From the NCBI RefSeq assembly GCF_014189455.1, contig NZ_CP050296.1, positions 496,001-560,000 of the forward strand: a DNA stretch of 64,000 bases. The letters are read 5' to 3'. Position 1 is the first letter of the stretch, and the number at the start of each line of letters is the position of its first letter. This DNA is from Mesorhizobium huakuii. Its GTDB lineage: Bacteria > Pseudomonadota > Alphaproteobacteria > Rhizobiales > Rhizobiaceae. Positions 13,888 to 23,629 of this stretch are shown here, piece after piece. The notes under the pieces were generated by a model. The model was not told the origin of the DNA. It was given only the letters and a program-made list of their open reading frames with translations, and did no database searches. Made by a program: the position numbers and the translations under genes.

Positions 13888-15018
13888 TCAGATGCCGAAG
13901 CCCAGCGCGGCGTCGCCATCGGCATCGACGCCGGCTTGCGGCACGATGATCGATGCCAGCGGCGCGTTGAGGCGCCAGTTGAGACGGCCGGGCGAGCGCT
14001 CCAGCTCGGCAGAGCCACCCAGCGACTGCGGCGCCACACGCTTCAGGACGACGGTACCGAACCCCTGGCGCGTGGTCTCGTCGCGCTGCTCGGCGGGATG
14101 AGGCGTGGATGTCTCGTTCCAGAGCAGCTGGAACTCGCGCCCACCCGAAACGCCAGAACCCTGTGCACCGGCAGTCTTGACGCCGGCACCCTGGGCGCCG
14201 GAGTTGATTGTCCAGGTGATCTCGACCCGGCCGTCTTCGCTGCCCAGCGCGCCATATTTGGACGAATTCGTGCCGAGCTCGTGGAAAGCCATGCCGAGAT
14301 TCTGCACCGCATTCGACTGCAGCGTCAGCACCGGGCCGGAAAGCAGGATCTGCTCCTCGCGGCCGAACGGCTTCAAATGCTCCTGGATCAGGTCGAACAG
14401 ACTGGCGCCGGCCCACTCCGAGGTGACGAGCAGATCGTGCGAGCGCGACAGCGCCATGATGCGGGCACGGATCAGTTCCTCGAACTCACGCGGGTCGCTC
14501 GAGCGCTTGCTTGTTTCCCTGACCATCGACAGGATGACCGCGAACTGGTTCTTGACGCGATGGTTGACCTCTCGCATCAAGAGCCTGATGCGGCGCTCGC
14601 TCTCCTTGGCGGCGGAAATGTCGCGGGCGATCTTCGAGGCGCCGACGATCTTGCCATCGGCGTTCTTGATCGGCGAAACCGTCAGCGAGACGGCGATAAG
14701 CGCTCCATCCTTGCGCCTTCGCGTCGTCTCATAGCTCGCCACCCGCTCGCCGGCGCGTACCCTGCCGATGATTTCGGTCTCCTCACTTTTGAGGTGGTCG
14801 GGGATGAGCATGAGGATGGACTGGCCCACCGCCTCCTCGGCGCTGTAGCCGAACATGCGTTCGGCCGCCATGTTCCAGCTGGTGATAATGCTGTTCAAAT
14901 CCTTGCTGATGATCGCATCGAAGGAGGAATCGACAATCGCGGCGAGCCGCCCGTCGGCGAGCGTGTCCAGTCTGTCACTGCCCTTGGTATCCGTCATCAC
15001 CGCCCGGAATTCCGCCAT
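13888..15018 (-). CDS. PAS-domain HWE-family sensor histidine kinase
   Basis: About 376 residues, soluble, with a single PAS domain (about 25-145; Asp-Gly-Arg-Leu-Ala-Ala-Ile-Val-Asp-Ser-Ser-Phe-Asp-Ala-Ile-Ile). The HWE kinase core has His in Glu-Val-Asn-His-Arg-Val-Lys-Asn-Gln near residue 155, the N-box Phe-His-Glu-Leu-Gly-Thr-Asn near 245, and the Trp-X-Glu of the family name in Leu-Trp-Asn-Glu-Thr. It would sense a cytoplasmic signal and phosphorylate a response regulator. HWE kinases often feed the PhyR-EcfG stress pathway, which fits the EcfG promoter next door. Start choice is uncertain (GTG 15024, ATG 15018 or 14997). Confidence 0.8.
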   Translation of the reverse strand: MAEFRAVMTDTKGSDRLDTLADGRLAAIVDSSFDAIISKDLNSIITSWNMAAERMFGYSAEEAVGQSILMLIPDHLKSEETEIIGRVRAGERVASYETTRRRKDGALIAVSLTVSPIKNADGKIVGASKIARDISAAKESERRIRLLMREVNHRVKNQFAVILSMVRETSKRSSDPREFEELIRARIMALSRSHDLLVTSEWAGASLFDLIQEHLKPFGREEQILLSGPVLTLQSNAVQNLGMAFHELGTNSSKYGALGSEDGRVEITWTINSGAQGAGVKTAGAQGSGVSGGREFQLLWNETSTPHPAEQRDETTRQGFGTVVLKRVAPQSLGGSAELERSPGRLNWRLNAPLASIIVPQAGVDADGDAALGFGI

Positions 15019-15114
15019 CACCACTAGCTAGCGCGCTGGCGGATGAAGGCAATCGCCGGCAAAAGAATTGCTGCGGGCGATGCGCCACGAGGCAGCGCAT
15101 CATGCCGCGAGCCC

Positions 15115-15348
15115 TCATCGGCTGGCCGGCTTCGCACCTTCATCGTCAGGCAGCACGCCGAACTCCTGCGATTTGACGCCTTGCTCGGCCGTCAGGAATC
15201 CGTCCGAGGAAAGACCGCGCCGCAACAGCTCCCTGACCGCGGCCGAGCGGCTTGGCATGCGCTTTTCGAAGCGCCAGTTTTCCAGCGCCGCCAATTCGTC
15301 GGTGGTGAGCATGATCTGCAGTCGTTCGGGGCGTTCGAGTTCAGCCAT
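15115..15348 (-). CDS. Ribbon-helix-helix protein
   Basis: This 77-residue protein has an N-terminal strand (Arg-Leu-Gln-Ile-Met-Leu-Thr), then helix Asp-Glu-Leu-Ala-Ala-Leu-Glu-Asn-Trp-Arg, then Ser-Arg-Ser-Ala-Ala-Val-Arg-Glu-Leu-Leu-Arg-Arg-Gly-Leu. This is the classic RHH DNA-binding fold of CopG/Arc type. The C-terminal 25 residues are polar. No toxin gene is adjacent. A perfect palindrome 34 bases upstream of its start is a likely self-operator. Confidence 0.75.
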   Translation of the reverse strand: MAELERPERLQIMLTTDELAALENWRFEKRMPSRSAAVRELLRRGLSSDGFLTAEQGVKSQEFGVLPDDEGAKPASR

Positions 15349-15381
15349 GTGCGCGCTCCTCGCTCAGGACTAAAAATACAG

Positions 15382-15400
15382 TGAGTTAGTATCTAACTCA
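15382..15400. promoter_or_regulatory. Palindromic operator upstream of the RHH gene
   Basis: TGAGTTAG-TAT-CTAACTCA is a perfect 8-bp inverted repeat. A further pair, TTAGGATAG (15413-15421) and CTATCCTAA (15509-15517), lies in the same 273-base divergent region. RHH dimers bind such short inverted sites. The region feeds both the RHH gene and the plus-strand gene at 15622. Confidence 0.5.
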
Positions 15401-15621
15401 TTTACCTTATAATTAGGATAGCGCTCATTACGCGTCAAGACCTGCCAGTGAGCGCTCCACGCATCAAACTCAGGATGCGTATCGAATGCTTGATGCACAT
15501 TCCTGTAACTATCCTAACTAACTGATTTTATTTGGGTATTATGAAATTTTCACTTGCCAGGCCGGCGCGCCGGGCGCATGCTCCAACCTGAACAGAAAAC
15601 CGTTCCCTTCGGGAGGTTTCG

Positions 15622-15924
15622 ATGCGGTACGATTACTCCAAGCGCCTGCGCGATGACGTCAATTCAGCGGTCCAGAGGGCATTCAAGACGGCAGGCATCG
15701 TCAACATCACGGTGACCGCCGAACAGGTCAGGGTCCAAAATCTGGCCGAAAATGTCGCCCTCGAGGACATAGAGTATCTGGTTCTCCAGGCTGCCCAGCT
15801 GCTTGGCGCGGCAATCGAATTCGACGCCTTGAGCAATGGGTTGGCGCTGCCGGGAAATGGCATTGATGCTGAGGAACCTGCAATCAGCGCGCCCGCCTTC
15901 TCACAGCCGGTCTCGATCCAGTAG
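15622..15924 (+). CDS. Hypothetical protein, divergent to the RHH gene (100 aa)
   Basis: The ATG is preceded by GGGAGG. The product starts Met-Arg-Tyr-Asp-Tyr-Ser-Lys-Arg-Leu-Arg-Asp-Asp-Val and forms a compact alpha/beta domain to about residue 75 (Asn-Ile-Thr-Val-Thr-Ala-Glu-Gln-Val-Arg, then an acidic helix), with a loose Pro/Ala tail. There is no membrane segment and no known domain. It shares its upstream region with the RHH regulator. Confidence 0.6.
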   Translation: MRYDYSKRLRDDVNSAVQRAFKTAGIVNITVTAEQVRVQNLAENVALEDIEYLVLQAAQLLGAAIEFDALSNGLALPGNGIDAEEPAISAPAFSQPVSIQ

Positions 15925-16034
15925 TGCCGCTCTGACCCGGCTCCTAACCGCTGCGCCGCTTCCAACACGCGAATAAACGCCGGACCGCTTTCCGGCCGGG
16001 GACCGACCCGGTGGCTCGCGCCTCGATCACATTG

Positions 16035-16090
16035 CCCGATCACAGTCGCCCGATCACAGTCGCCCGATCACAGTCGCCCGATCACAGTCG
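16035..16090. repeat. Four tandem 14-bp repeats upstream of the aldo/keto reductase
   Basis: The unit CCCGATCACAGTCG is repeated exactly four times, with a degenerate fifth unit just before. The array ends 80 bases before the reductase start. It could be a regulator-binding array or a recent slippage product. Confidence 0.7.
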
Positions 16091-16095
16091 ATTGA

Positions 16096-17175
<1,080 letters not shown>

Positions 17176-17469
17176 CGCGCTCGGAGCTTGATTCCGAAAG
17201 TGAAGCCGGTTTTCTGAAAAAACCACAATCAAACGCTGAGAAGGCCTGATTCCGATTAATATCGGGATTGAGCAGGCCATAGGGACAGGATTAGTCAGCT
17301 GGTTGCCTCCGATCGCCGAAAGGTTGCTTTCCGTTTCGGGGCGGACAGTTTGCGGCTTTATCGCTGCCGCGGCTGCCGCGCGTTGGTTCGCAGTCATGCG
17401 AACCAACGCTTGACGTCGTGGATTTGATCAGCCTGGGCGTCATTCCATGATTGACACGGCTTTGGTGGC

Positions 17470-18843
17470 CTACTCGGCGCTCACAACGACCAGCTTGCGG
17501 TTGACAAACTCCTTGATCCCGGCGTCGCCGAGTTCGCGGCCATAGCCAGACCGCTTGACCCCGCCGAACGGTAGCTCGGGTCGCGACGTTGTCCACATGT
17601 TGATGAAGACCATGCCGGACTCGATCCGTGATGCCATTCTGCGCGCGCGTTTGATATCCGCCGAAAAGATGCTCCCGCCGAGGCCGAAGTTCGAGTCATT
17701 GGCAAGCGCCACCGCCGCATCGTCGTCGTCGACCACGAAAAGCTGTGCGACTGGGCCGAAGAACTCCTGATAGAAGGCGGGGTTGTCCGGGCTCACATCG
17801 GTCAGGACCGTCGGTTCGTAAAAGAATCCTGTATAGTCCGCGCGCTTGCCACCAGTCAGAACGGTCGCGCCGTTCGCAACTGCTTCCTCAACCTGACGGC
17901 TGAGCCCGTCCAGCCCTTCACGCGATGCCATTGGCCCGAGGAGCGTTTGCGGGTCCTTCGGGTCGCCCATGGTTGCCCCGCGCATCGCCCCAACAAAGGC
18001 GTCGGTAAAGACGTCCGCGATCGAGCGCTGGACGATGAAGCGTTTGGCTGCGCTGCACGTCTGGCCAGCATTGGCCAATCGTCCGATAACGGCACTTTGA
18101 ACCGCCTTGCCGAGGTCGGCATCGTCAAGAACCACGAAAACGTCACTTCCACCCAATTCAAGGGTTGATTTCTTCAGCTTCTCGGAGGCGCGCGCCCCGA
18201 CCTGGCTGCCGGCCCCCTCTGAGCCAGTAAGAGCGACACCTTGGATCCGGTCATCTGCGATCAGTTCGGAAACCTTCGCGGAAGAGATATACAGGTTGGT
18301 CACAGCGCCTTCGGGTGCACCGGCCTGACGAACCAAATCTGCAAACACGGCAGCGCATTGAGGCACGATACTGGCGTGCTTGTAGATCACGGGATTGCCG
18401 ACCGCGATCGCCGGCGCGACAACACGGATAAGCTGGTAGATGGGGAAGTTCCATGGCTCCACCGCAAGCAGCACGCCGACTGGGTGAAACTCAACCCAGC
18501 CTTCACCGACATTGCTGTCGACCGGCTGCGGCTTCAGCATCTCGGTGGCTCGATCAGCATAATACCGTCCTATATCGGCACATAGATCGGCCTCCATCTG
18601 GCCTTGGAGCAATGGCTTGCCCATTTCCTCGGCCATCGTGTTGGCAAGCCTGTCGCGGTTCTTGGTGATCAACCCCGCGAGTTTGTCGAGAATCGCAAGG
18701 CGGGGCGCGCGATCACCGGTGGACCAGTCAGACTTGAAAAGAGCGTGTGCCTTGGCCAGCGCTGCCTCAACTTCGGCGTCGGTATGTTCGGGAAATTCTT
18801 GAACTTTTTGCTCTGTGAAGGGGTTGAGGGTTCTGTAAGCCAT
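17470..18843 (-). CDS. NAD(P)-dependent aldehyde dehydrogenase, succinate-semialdehyde type
   Basis: A 457-residue ALDH of the short YneI/Sad type. Motifs: Trp-Asn-Phe-Pro near 130, Gly-Ser-Glu-Gly-Ala-Gly-Ser near 205, the general-base Glu in Leu-Glu-Leu-Gly-Gly-Ser, and the nucleophile in Gly-Gln-Thr-Cys-Ser-Ala. It oxidises succinate semialdehyde or a similar short aldehyde to the acid in the cytoplasm. The neighbours on the same strand (SDR, YCII protein, second SDR) suggest a small detoxification or degradation cluster. An AGGAGAATTC site precedes the ATG. Confidence 0.85.
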   Translation of the reverse strand: MAYRTLNPFTEQKVQEFPEHTDAEVEAALAKAHALFKSDWSTGDRAPRLAILDKLAGLITKNRDRLANTMAEEMGKPLLQGQMEADLCADIGRYYADRATEMLKPQPVDSNVGEGWVEFHPVGVLLAVEPWNFPIYQLIRVVAPAIAVGNPVIYKHASIVPQCAAVFADLVRQAGAPEGAVTNLYISSAKVSELIADDRIQGVALTGSEGAGSQVGARASEKLKKSTLELGGSDVFVVLDDADLGKAVQSAVIGRLANAGQTCSAAKRFIVQRSIADVFTDAFVGAMRGATMGDPKDPQTLLGPMASREGLDGLSRQVEEAVANGATVLTGGKRADYTGFFYEPTVLTDVSPDNPAFYQEFFGPVAQLFVVDDDDAAVALANDSNFGLGGSIFSADIKRARRMASRIESGMVFINMWTTSRPELPFGGVKRSGYGRELGDAGIKEFVNRKLVVVSAE

Positions 18844-18987
18844 CGAATTCTCCTTTGGATGTCGAATAGACGCGTGAGCGCAACGAAGCCTCAGAGCCGG
18901 ACGCCGAGGCTGGGCCCTTCAAGGTGATTAAAGTGCAGCTTGCTAAGTCGCGGCGGCGCCCCACATTTGGGCTTCGACGCTCTTCGT

Positions 18988-19762
18988 TCAGGGGCGGTAG
19001 CGGGGCCCGGGCTGGGAATTGCTAAAGCCAGATGCGAGAATCCCACGCGCCTGCTCGAACGCCTCCCAGGCCGCAATGTCAGGCACTGGCGGGATCGTGA
19101 TCAGTTCCTTGCGGTCAAACCCGACGAGTGCTGCATCCACCAGATCCTCAACCTCCATGACGTTTGGGACGTTGTTGATGTCGCCACCGGCGCGATCGTA
19201 GATTTCCGTTCGCGTGGCGGCCGGCAGCACAGCCTGCACATAAACGCCTTTCGAAGCCACTTCGGCCGCAAGGCTCTGCGTCAGGGTCATCACATAGGAC
19301 TTCGTTGCCGCATAGACGCCGTGCGCGTATTCGGGCAGCAGTGCCAGGACGGATGCGATGTTGACGATCGCGCCATCCCCCCGTGCGACCATGCCGCCGA
19401 TGACAGCTGATGTGAGCAAGGTAGGGGCGACAACATTGAGCCGGATCAGTTTGTCCATATCTGCGGGGGGCGGCGGCTGCGAAATCGCCGCTCAACGCTG
19501 CGCCGGCATTGTTGATGAGTATGTCGATCGGCGGGTCCGCGCGAAGGCGTTGCAGGACCGGTTCAAGTTGAGCGCTGTCGGTCAGATCAGCAGTGATCAC
19601 CTCGATACCAACGTCGTACGCCTCACGTAGTTCGGCTGACAGCCCGTTTAGACGGTCGGTCGCCCGAGCGACCAGGACAAGCTCGTGGCCGCGAGCGGCC
19701 AGACGGCGTGCATAGGTGGCGCCGATGCCGCTGGAGGCACCCGTTACAAGTGCGATACTCAT
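18988..19762 (-). pseudogene. Short-chain dehydrogenase, split by an extra base in a G6/C6 run
   Basis: The N-terminal frame (19762 down to about 19470) has Thr-Gly-Ala-Ser-Ser-Gly-Ile-Gly and Asn-Asn-Ala-Gly-Ala. The C-terminal frame (to 18988) has Ile-Val-Asn-Ile-Ala-Ser, the catalytic Tyr-Ala-Ala-Thr-Lys, and the Pro-Ala-Ala-Thr-Arg-Thr loop. They meet at six G on the plus strand (19465-19470). Removing one base gives a normal 257-residue SDR. It is therefore either a recent loss of function or a base-count error. The substrate is unknown. Confidence 0.75.
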
Positions 19763-19843
19763 GGTGTTTTCCTAAGTTAGGCTGTCAAAGCCGATCTGCA
19801 GGGCGTGTTGGTGAGCCGTGCATGGTCTGTTTGGATGGAGATA

Positions 19844-20140
19844 TTAGCCACGCGCCTTGAGACTAAGCATAGTGTAATGCTCATAGTGGCCGACGCCATT
19901 CTTCACGATCGGATCTTCCGATGTTAGGGCAGCAATATCTTGATCGTCGGCGATTTGGTAAAGCGACACCCCATAGCCTCCCGTGTCGTCAATGACGGGG
20001 CCGTGGGCGACGATAAGGCCTTGATCGAGCAACCTATTTAAGAAAACGCCATGCTCGCCCATCCATTCACGCTCGGCGGCGGTCATCGTTGCCAGAAAAT
20101 CGGCACGCGGCGGTATGTATTTGCAGAGGTAGTACTTCAT
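19844..20140 (-). CDS. YCII-related protein
   Basis: A 98-residue ferredoxin-like alpha/beta protein of the YCII family. It has Met-Lys-Tyr-Tyr-Leu-Cys-Lys-Tyr at the start, Met-Thr-Ala-Ala-Glu-Arg-Glu-Trp-Met in helix 1, Ala-His-Gly-Pro-Val-Ile-Asp-Asp in the second strand region with the family His-Asp pair, and Asp-Pro-Ile-Val-Lys-Asn-Gly near the end. Start 20140 has AGGAGA eight bases before it. Family members act as small lyase- or isomerase-like enzymes or unknowns in degradation clusters. Confidence 0.75.
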   Translation of the reverse strand: MKYYLCKYIPPRADFLATMTAAEREWMGEHGVFLNRLLDQGLIVAHGPVIDDTGGYGVSLYQIADDQDIAALTSEDPIVKNGVGHYEHYTMLSLKARG

Positions 20141-20328
20141 CTTTGTCTCCTGGCAGGATGGCAACGCAAAGCGTCTGACAGCCGTGCGATGCCGGATAGG
20201 GCGATAGCTGGAAAAGCGCGTTTGATGATCCTGCGACGCGAGCGCCGTCAGACTTTCTGTGTGCCTTTGATGAAAGCCGCGATCTGGGCAGAGGTACCTG
20301 TCGGGTGTGCTTGATCCTCGATCATGTA

Positions 20329-21144
20329 TCAGGTCCTTTGTTTGGCCGTCGCCACACGCTTCATTATTGAGCTTTCGAACATTTTCGGCGCGTAGTTTTG
20401 CAGGAAAAGGATCATCCCGATCATCTTCCCCACCGGGTTGCTGAACTTTGGCTCATTCGTCCCGATAAGCTTGGTGATGGTATGGATAACCGCATCGGGC
20501 TCTTCCGCCGCATCGATATCGGACTGCGTCGCAATTTGTACTTGTTTGCGATAGACATTGTAGTCCGCGATGTTGCCGGCGGCTGACGAGATTGCATTGT
20601 GACCGAGGTTGGTTTTGAACCAGACCGGCTCGACCATGCTGACTTTGATGTTAAATTGAGCGAGTTCGAACCGTAGCGACTTGAAATAACCTTCAACGGC
20701 GTGTTTTGAGGCCGAGTAGTAGGAAAGGTTCGGCGGGCCGATCAAGGCCACAACAGAGCTGACTGTGATGATCTGACCTTTCTTTTGCCTCCGGAAGTAA
20801 GGCAAAATGGCATTCGTAACCTTCACCGTGCCCCAGAAATTGGTCTCAAATTGCCGTCTGCCAAGGTCAATCGGCGTCTCTTCGGCTATGCCTGTGAGCA
20901 TGTAGCCAGCGTTGTTGACCAACACATCAAGTTGCTTGCCATGCTGAAACAGCTCGTCGGCAAACGACCGGATGGAGCTGTTATCGTCGATATCCAGGCG
21001 CATAAGTTTGAAGAGCACCTTGGCCGCATATTTTTCCGGATCACGGCTGGTGCCAATGACATCAAAGCCCCGCTTGTGGAGTGTGTTGGCAAGCATCAAG
21101 CCAAAACCTGACGATGCGCCCGTTATCAAAACCGTCTTGCTCAT
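20329..21144 (-). CDS. Short-chain dehydrogenase/reductase
   Basis: This classical SDR of 271 residues starts at 21144. The longer frame adds 31 residues with no SDR match. It has Thr-Gly-Ala-Ser-Ser-Gly-Phe-Gly at the cofactor fold, Asn-Asn-Ala-Gly-Tyr, a catalytic Ser in Thr-Val-Ser-Ser-Val, and Tyr-Tyr-Ser-Ala-Ser-Lys. It resembles the YciK/retinol-dehydrogenase-like class acting on unknown carbonyl compounds. It is divergent from the AraC gene, with 160 bases between, and is probably regulated by it. Confidence 0.85.
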   Translation of the reverse strand: MSKTVLITGASSGFGLMLANTLHKRGFDVIGTSRDPEKYAAKVLFKLMRLDIDDNSSIRSFADELFQHGKQLDVLVNNAGYMLTGIAEETPIDLGRRQFETNFWGTVKVTNAILPYFRRQKKGQIITVSSVVALIGPPNLSYYSASKHAVEGYFKSLRFELAQFNIKVSMVEPVWFKTNLGHNAISSAAGNIADYNVYRKQVQIATQSDIDAAEEPDAVIHTITKLIGTNEPKFSNPVGKMIGMILFLQNYAPKMFESSIMKRVATAKQRT

Positions 21145-21304
21145 TTCATGTCTCTCTTCTGAACAGGCCGCATATTTGCCACCGAACTTGGCGAGCCGCA
21201 CTCGCCGAACGCGCCAACTTTCAGCGGAACGCGCCAACCTGATGCTGAGGCCTTTGGCGCCATCTGCTATTGTCGTGGCGTGATCCGCTTCATAGAATCG
21301 GACT

Positions 21305-22366
21305 ATGAATCGTAAAAACAGATCTGCAGCGAATGGCCGACGCGGCTCGGTTTTAGAATACGCGGTTTGGCCGGGCTGGCGGTTGTTGATGCAAGACGCC
21401 GGGTTGGCGACGTCACCTGTGTTGCGCCGGGCGCAGTTACCGGGCGATTTGTTTGCGCGAGAAAACGTTCGCCTGGACTCGGAGACCTTCTACAGGCTCT
21501 GGGAGGCAATTGGGGCTGAGGCTGGATTCGTTGATCCGGATTTGCCGGCCCCCTTGCGCATTGCCAAAGTGATGTCTTCCGACTGGTTCGATCCAGAACT
21601 GTTCGCTGCGTTGTGCAGCGCTAATATGGGCAATGCTCTCGATCGCATTGCGAAGTATGTGCGGCTGATCGCACCCATGGCGATCAAGGTAGAACGCAAG
21701 ACGGCTGAAGTCATCGTCACGATCGATTTCCTGGACCACACCAAGCACCCGCCAAGCGTCTTTTTGGCGTTCAAGCTGGTATTTTTTGTTCAGCTGGCAC
21801 GGTTGGCGACGCGCAGTCCTGTGCAGCCGTTGCGAGTGGGTTGGCCGTCGCCGCCAAAAAGTGAATCAGAGTCAGGTCTTTACAGGACCTACTTCGGTGT
21901 GCCCGTGACCAGTACGCCATTGGCCACCCTTGTATTCGCGGCGGGGGACATTGAGCGTCCCTTCCTGACGGAAAACAACAATATGTGGTCGTTCTTCGAG
22001 CCCGCCTTGCGCCAGCGATTGGCGGACCTGGATAGGACGGCCGGCATGATCGAACGGGTGCGCAGCACGCTGCTCGAGACATTGCCGGCCGGTGAGGTAT
22101 CGATGCAGGTGGTTAGCCGAAAACTCGGGGTCAGCACCCGCACGCTACAGCGCAGACTGCACGACGAGGGAACCACGTTCCAGGAGACGCTGGACACCTT
22201 GCGCGATTCTTTGGCGCGCCATTATTTGCGTACCACCCAAATGTCGAGTGCGGAGATTTCGTTCCTGTTAGGTTTTGAGGATTCTAACTCATTCGCCCGG
22301 GCGTTTCATGCCTGGACCGGAAAGACGCCACAGAGGGTGCGAACGGAAATTCGCACTGACCCGTAG
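21305..22366 (+). CDS. AraC-family transcriptional regulator with arabinose-binding-like domain
   Basis: A 353-residue protein. The N-terminal 220 residues match the AraC-type arabinose-binding domain seen in OruR/ArgR-like regulators (Asp-Ala-Gly-Leu, Pro-Gly-Asp-Leu-Phe-Ala, Phe-Tyr-Arg-Leu-Trp). The C-terminal 100 residues hold the double HTH, with Arg-Lys-Leu-Gly-Val-Ser-Thr-Arg-Thr-Leu-Gln-Arg-Arg-Leu and Phe-Leu-Leu-Gly-Phe-Glu-Asp-Ser-Asn-Ser-Phe-Ala-Arg-Ala-Phe. It most likely controls the divergent SDR and perhaps the whole cluster from 17.4 to 21.1 kb. Confidence 0.88.
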   Translation: MNRKNRSAANGRRGSVLEYAVWPGWRLLMQDAGLATSPVLRRAQLPGDLFARENVRLDSETFYRLWEAIGAEAGFVDPDLPAPLRIAKVMSSDWFDPELFAALCSANMGNALDRIAKYVRLIAPMAIKVERKTAEVIVTIDFLDHTKHPPSVFLAFKLVFFVQLARLATRSPVQPLRVGWPSPPKSESESGLYRTYFGVPVTSTPLATLVFAAGDIERPFLTENNNMWSFFEPALRQRLADLDRTAGMIERVRSTLLETLPAGEVSMQVVSRKLGVSTRTLQRRLHDEGTTFQETLDTLRDSLARHYLRTTQMSSAEISFLLGFEDSNSFARAFHAWTGKTPQRVRTEIRTDP

Positions 22367-22487
22367 CATGCAATCAGGCAGCAGCCCGGTTGTCTTCACG
22401 GCGAAATATGAGATGTGAACGGTCCCATCGACTGCTTCGCTTCATCTGGGAGAGAGTCGGCTTCGATCTGAGCGCTCGGATTTTGCC

Positions 22488-22598
22488 TTAGCCCCCCGCA
22501 GCGCCATTGCCAATGTAGTTGGAGGACGACTGGCCGACGAGCGATGCGGTCGAGTTCGTGCCCTCGAGCGTCGCCTGAGCGAGCGCGCTAGGTCCCAT
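22488..22598 (-). CDS. Possible 36-aa curlin-repeat-like fragment
   Basis: This small minus-strand frame reads with Gln, Gly, Asn, Ser and Thr spaced like a curlin/amyloid repeat (Leu-Glu-Gly-Thr-Asn-Ser-Thr-Ala-Ser and Ser-Ser-Asn-Tyr-Ile-Gly-Asn-Gly). It ends right after a C6/G6 run. It looks like the tail of a longer protein rather than a full gene. The rest of 22367-22672 shows nothing I can name. Confidence 0.25.
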   Translation of the reverse strand: MGPSALAQATLEGTNSTASLVGQSSSNYIGNGAAGG

Positions 22599-22672
22599 TC
22601 AAATTGATGTATTCCCCAACGTAAGCATGTGATAGTTAAGAATGTCCTAATGAAAGCATCACGGGGGATGCC

Positions 22673-23593
22673 ATGCCGTCCTTTAGATGGGCTGTTATTG
22701 TCGCGCTTGCCGTGACGCTCAACAATGCGACACCGATAATGGCCGCCGAAACAGTGGGCCAGGCAGTCGTGATCAAGACTGCCGTTACCGGCGCAACCGG
22801 ACCGCTGGTGGTCAGCGCACCCGTTCATCGCGACGAACGTATCAGGACATCCAATACCGGGCTTGGCCAGTTCGTGTTCCTGGATGGCACCAAGCTGGCG
22901 GTGGGGTGGGGTTCTTCCGTCGTCATCGACAAGTACGTGTTCAGCGGTGAGAATTCGGTGAAGAACCTTACCGTCCGCGCCGCCAAGGGAACGTTTCGCT
23001 GGATAAGCGGAAGCTCGCCTTCGTCGGCCTACCAGATCGTGACGCCTGCAGGCACAATAGGCGTGCGGGGAACAGCATTCGATGTCCACATCGCGCCCAA
23101 CGGCACAACCGCCGTCGTGCTCCTGAAGGGGTCGGCCCGTTTCTGCAACGGCGGCGGCTGCAGGGAACTGAAGCGGCGCTGCGATTGTGTGGTCGCGACG
23201 CCATCAGGCGCAATGACCGACGTCGTCAAGGTCAATCAATCTGTGCTCACCAGACTCGGCACCTCGCGGGCATTGCCGTTTCTGACCGGCAATCAGCAGC
23301 TTTCGGGCGGCTTTGCCGCGACCGGTTGCGGGCTTACGGCCTCCAGTCAGCATGAGGGCTCCGCGCCGCAGCAAAGGCGAGCCTCACCGGCGCCCAATCC
23401 GCCCGGCCCACCCAGTCCGGGCACACCCGATCCGCCGAGCCCGCCCAGCCCGCCGGATCCGCCGAGCCCGCCGAGCCCGCCGAGCCCGCCAGGCGACACG
23501 GATGACGGCAACAACGGCAATGGAAACGATCCGGGTCACCACGATCCAAGCAATCCCGGAAGAGGCCACGGCAATGGCCATGGCAGGGGATAG
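22673..23593 (+). CDS. FecR-domain periplasmic protein with Pro-rich tail
   Basis: This 306-residue protein has a signal peptide (cleavage after Ile-Met-Ala near 24) and a FecR domain (about 45-170; Gly-Gln-Phe-Val-Phe-Leu-Asp-Gly-Thr, Thr-Pro-Ala-Gly-Thr-Ile-Gly-Val-Arg-Gly-Thr-Ala-Phe-Asp). A linker follows, then about 45 residues of Pro-Pro-Ser-Pro repeats and a Gly/Asn/His-rich end. FecR domains sense or scaffold in the periplasm. It faces the CHASE2 cyclase gene end to end. FecR and CHASE2 cyclases commonly occur together, so this may be a signalling pair. Confidence 0.75.
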   Translation: MPSFRWAVIVALAVTLNNATPIMAAETVGQAVVIKTAVTGATGPLVVSAPVHRDERIRTSNTGLGQFVFLDGTKLAVGWGSSVVIDKYVFSGENSVKNLTVRAAKGTFRWISGSSPSSAYQIVTPAGTIGVRGTAFDVHIAPNGTTAVVLLKGSARFCNGGGCRELKRRCDCVVATPSGAMTDVVKVNQSVLTRLGTSRALPFLTGNQQLSGGFAATGCGLTASSQHEGSAPQQRRASPAPNPPGPPSPGTPDPPSPPSPPDPPSPPSPPSPPGDTDDGNNGNGNDPGHHDPSNPGRGHGNGHGRG

Positions 23594-23629
23594 CCACTCT
23601 TTTTTCTCGACGCGTCCGGTATTCGACGG

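Noticed and set aside
23384..23581. Arg-rich minus-strand frame under the FecR tail
   Set aside because: It arises only from the Pro-Pro-Ser repeat read in reverse.
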